Source: Deltaproteobacteria bacterium
GTDB taxonomy: Bacteria; Myxococcota; B64-G9
Assembly (NCBI GenBank): GCA_030622135.1
Contig: JAUXGL010000011.1
Location: forward strand, 1-41,940
Direction: 5' to 3'
DNA length: 41,940 bases
Position numbers and translations under genes: made by a program. Shown here in pieces: positions 41,839-41,940 of the stretch. Position 1 is the stretch's first letter. The number at the start of each line of letters is the position of its first letter. Below the pieces are notes generated by a model. The model did no database searches. It was not told where the DNA came from and was given only the letters and a program-made list of their open reading frames with translations.

Positions 41839-41940
41839 AACAATAAAAATTGATGTTGATAAATGCAATGGTTGCCGGGCATGTGAGGTAATCTGCTCCG
41901 CCTTTCACGCTACACCCAAATACAGCAGCAATAATCCGGC
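41807..41940 (+). CDS. bamC: Benzoyl-CoA reductase iron-sulfur subunit BamC, 5' part (cut by the window end)
   Basis: GTG 41807, with GGAGG nine bases ahead, opens a frame that overlaps the end of bamB by 32 bases in a different phase. The 44 visible residues end in IDVDKCNGCRACEVICSAFH: a C-x2-C-x2-C-x3-C [4Fe-4S] motif. BamC is the small electron-transfer subunit bound to BamB, and the BamB-BamC order is conserved. The rest of the gene and the other bam genes (D-I) should follow outside the window. Confidence 0.85.
   Translation, partial: MKVVKKKKIIKTIKIDVDKCNGCRACEVICSAFHATPKYSSNNP

Overview
The window comes from a GC-rich, Gram-negative (diderm) bacterium that most resembles the deltaproteobacterial lineages (Myxococcota / Desulfobacterota in the broad sense). 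The reasons are a complete type II secretion operon ending in gspN, lipid A genes, several lipobox proteins, a Ca-binding MopE-type repeat protein joined to an FGE-like domain, a very cysteine-rich lipoprotein, and, at the right edge, bamB-bamC of the ATP-independent (class II) benzoyl-CoA reductase. The last of these implies anaerobic degradation of aromatic compounds. No rRNA, tRNA, CRISPR array or full insertion sequence was seen.

Left part (1-7.5 kb): an amidase-like C-terminal fragment; two large, distantly paralogous, exported and membrane-anchored proteins on the minus strand, one with a LysM domain inserted in the shared fold; a non-coding stretch holding a dispersed repeat and a 150-bp palindrome; a small basic protein; and a plus-strand pair (small membrane protein plus Cys-rich lipoprotein). 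7.5-14.7 kb: a minus-strand run that reads SmpA/OmlA-like lipoprotein, MopE-repeat/FGE-like lipoprotein, POT peptide transporter with a large extra domain, a one-helix protein, an exported TldD-family protease and a RING-like zinc-finger membrane protein. The transporter and protease suggest work on peptides.

14.9-29.9 kb: a plus-strand RHH-FHA protein with a very good promoter, then the minus-strand type II secretion operon gspC-D-E-F-lspA-G-H-I-J-K-L-M-N, with many genes overlapping or a few bases apart. 30.3-35.5 kb: a plus-strand envelope cluster: Gfo/Idh/MocA oxidoreductase, an AT-rich two-gene insert including DUF2283, lpxB, a polyprenyl-phosphate sugar synthase (GT2), an ArnT-like GT39 transferase and a small membrane protein. 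35.6-39.5 kb: Nfu-type Fe-S carrier, M24 peptidase, a Lys/Pro-rich membrane protein, a PilZ protein and proC. 39.8 kb to the end: bamB and the start of bamC, visibly AT-richer than the rest and preceded by dyad operators.

The most unusual non-coding signal is a dispersed element of about 170 bp (three clear copies and one diverged copy), with terminal inverted repeats and a conserved promoter-like core, next to gsp, PilZ and proC genes. Other structures worth attention are a hairpin element that appears to supply the first codons of lpxB, a 26-bp tandem duplication that creates a mini-ORF between two genes, and domain insertions in several envelope proteins.
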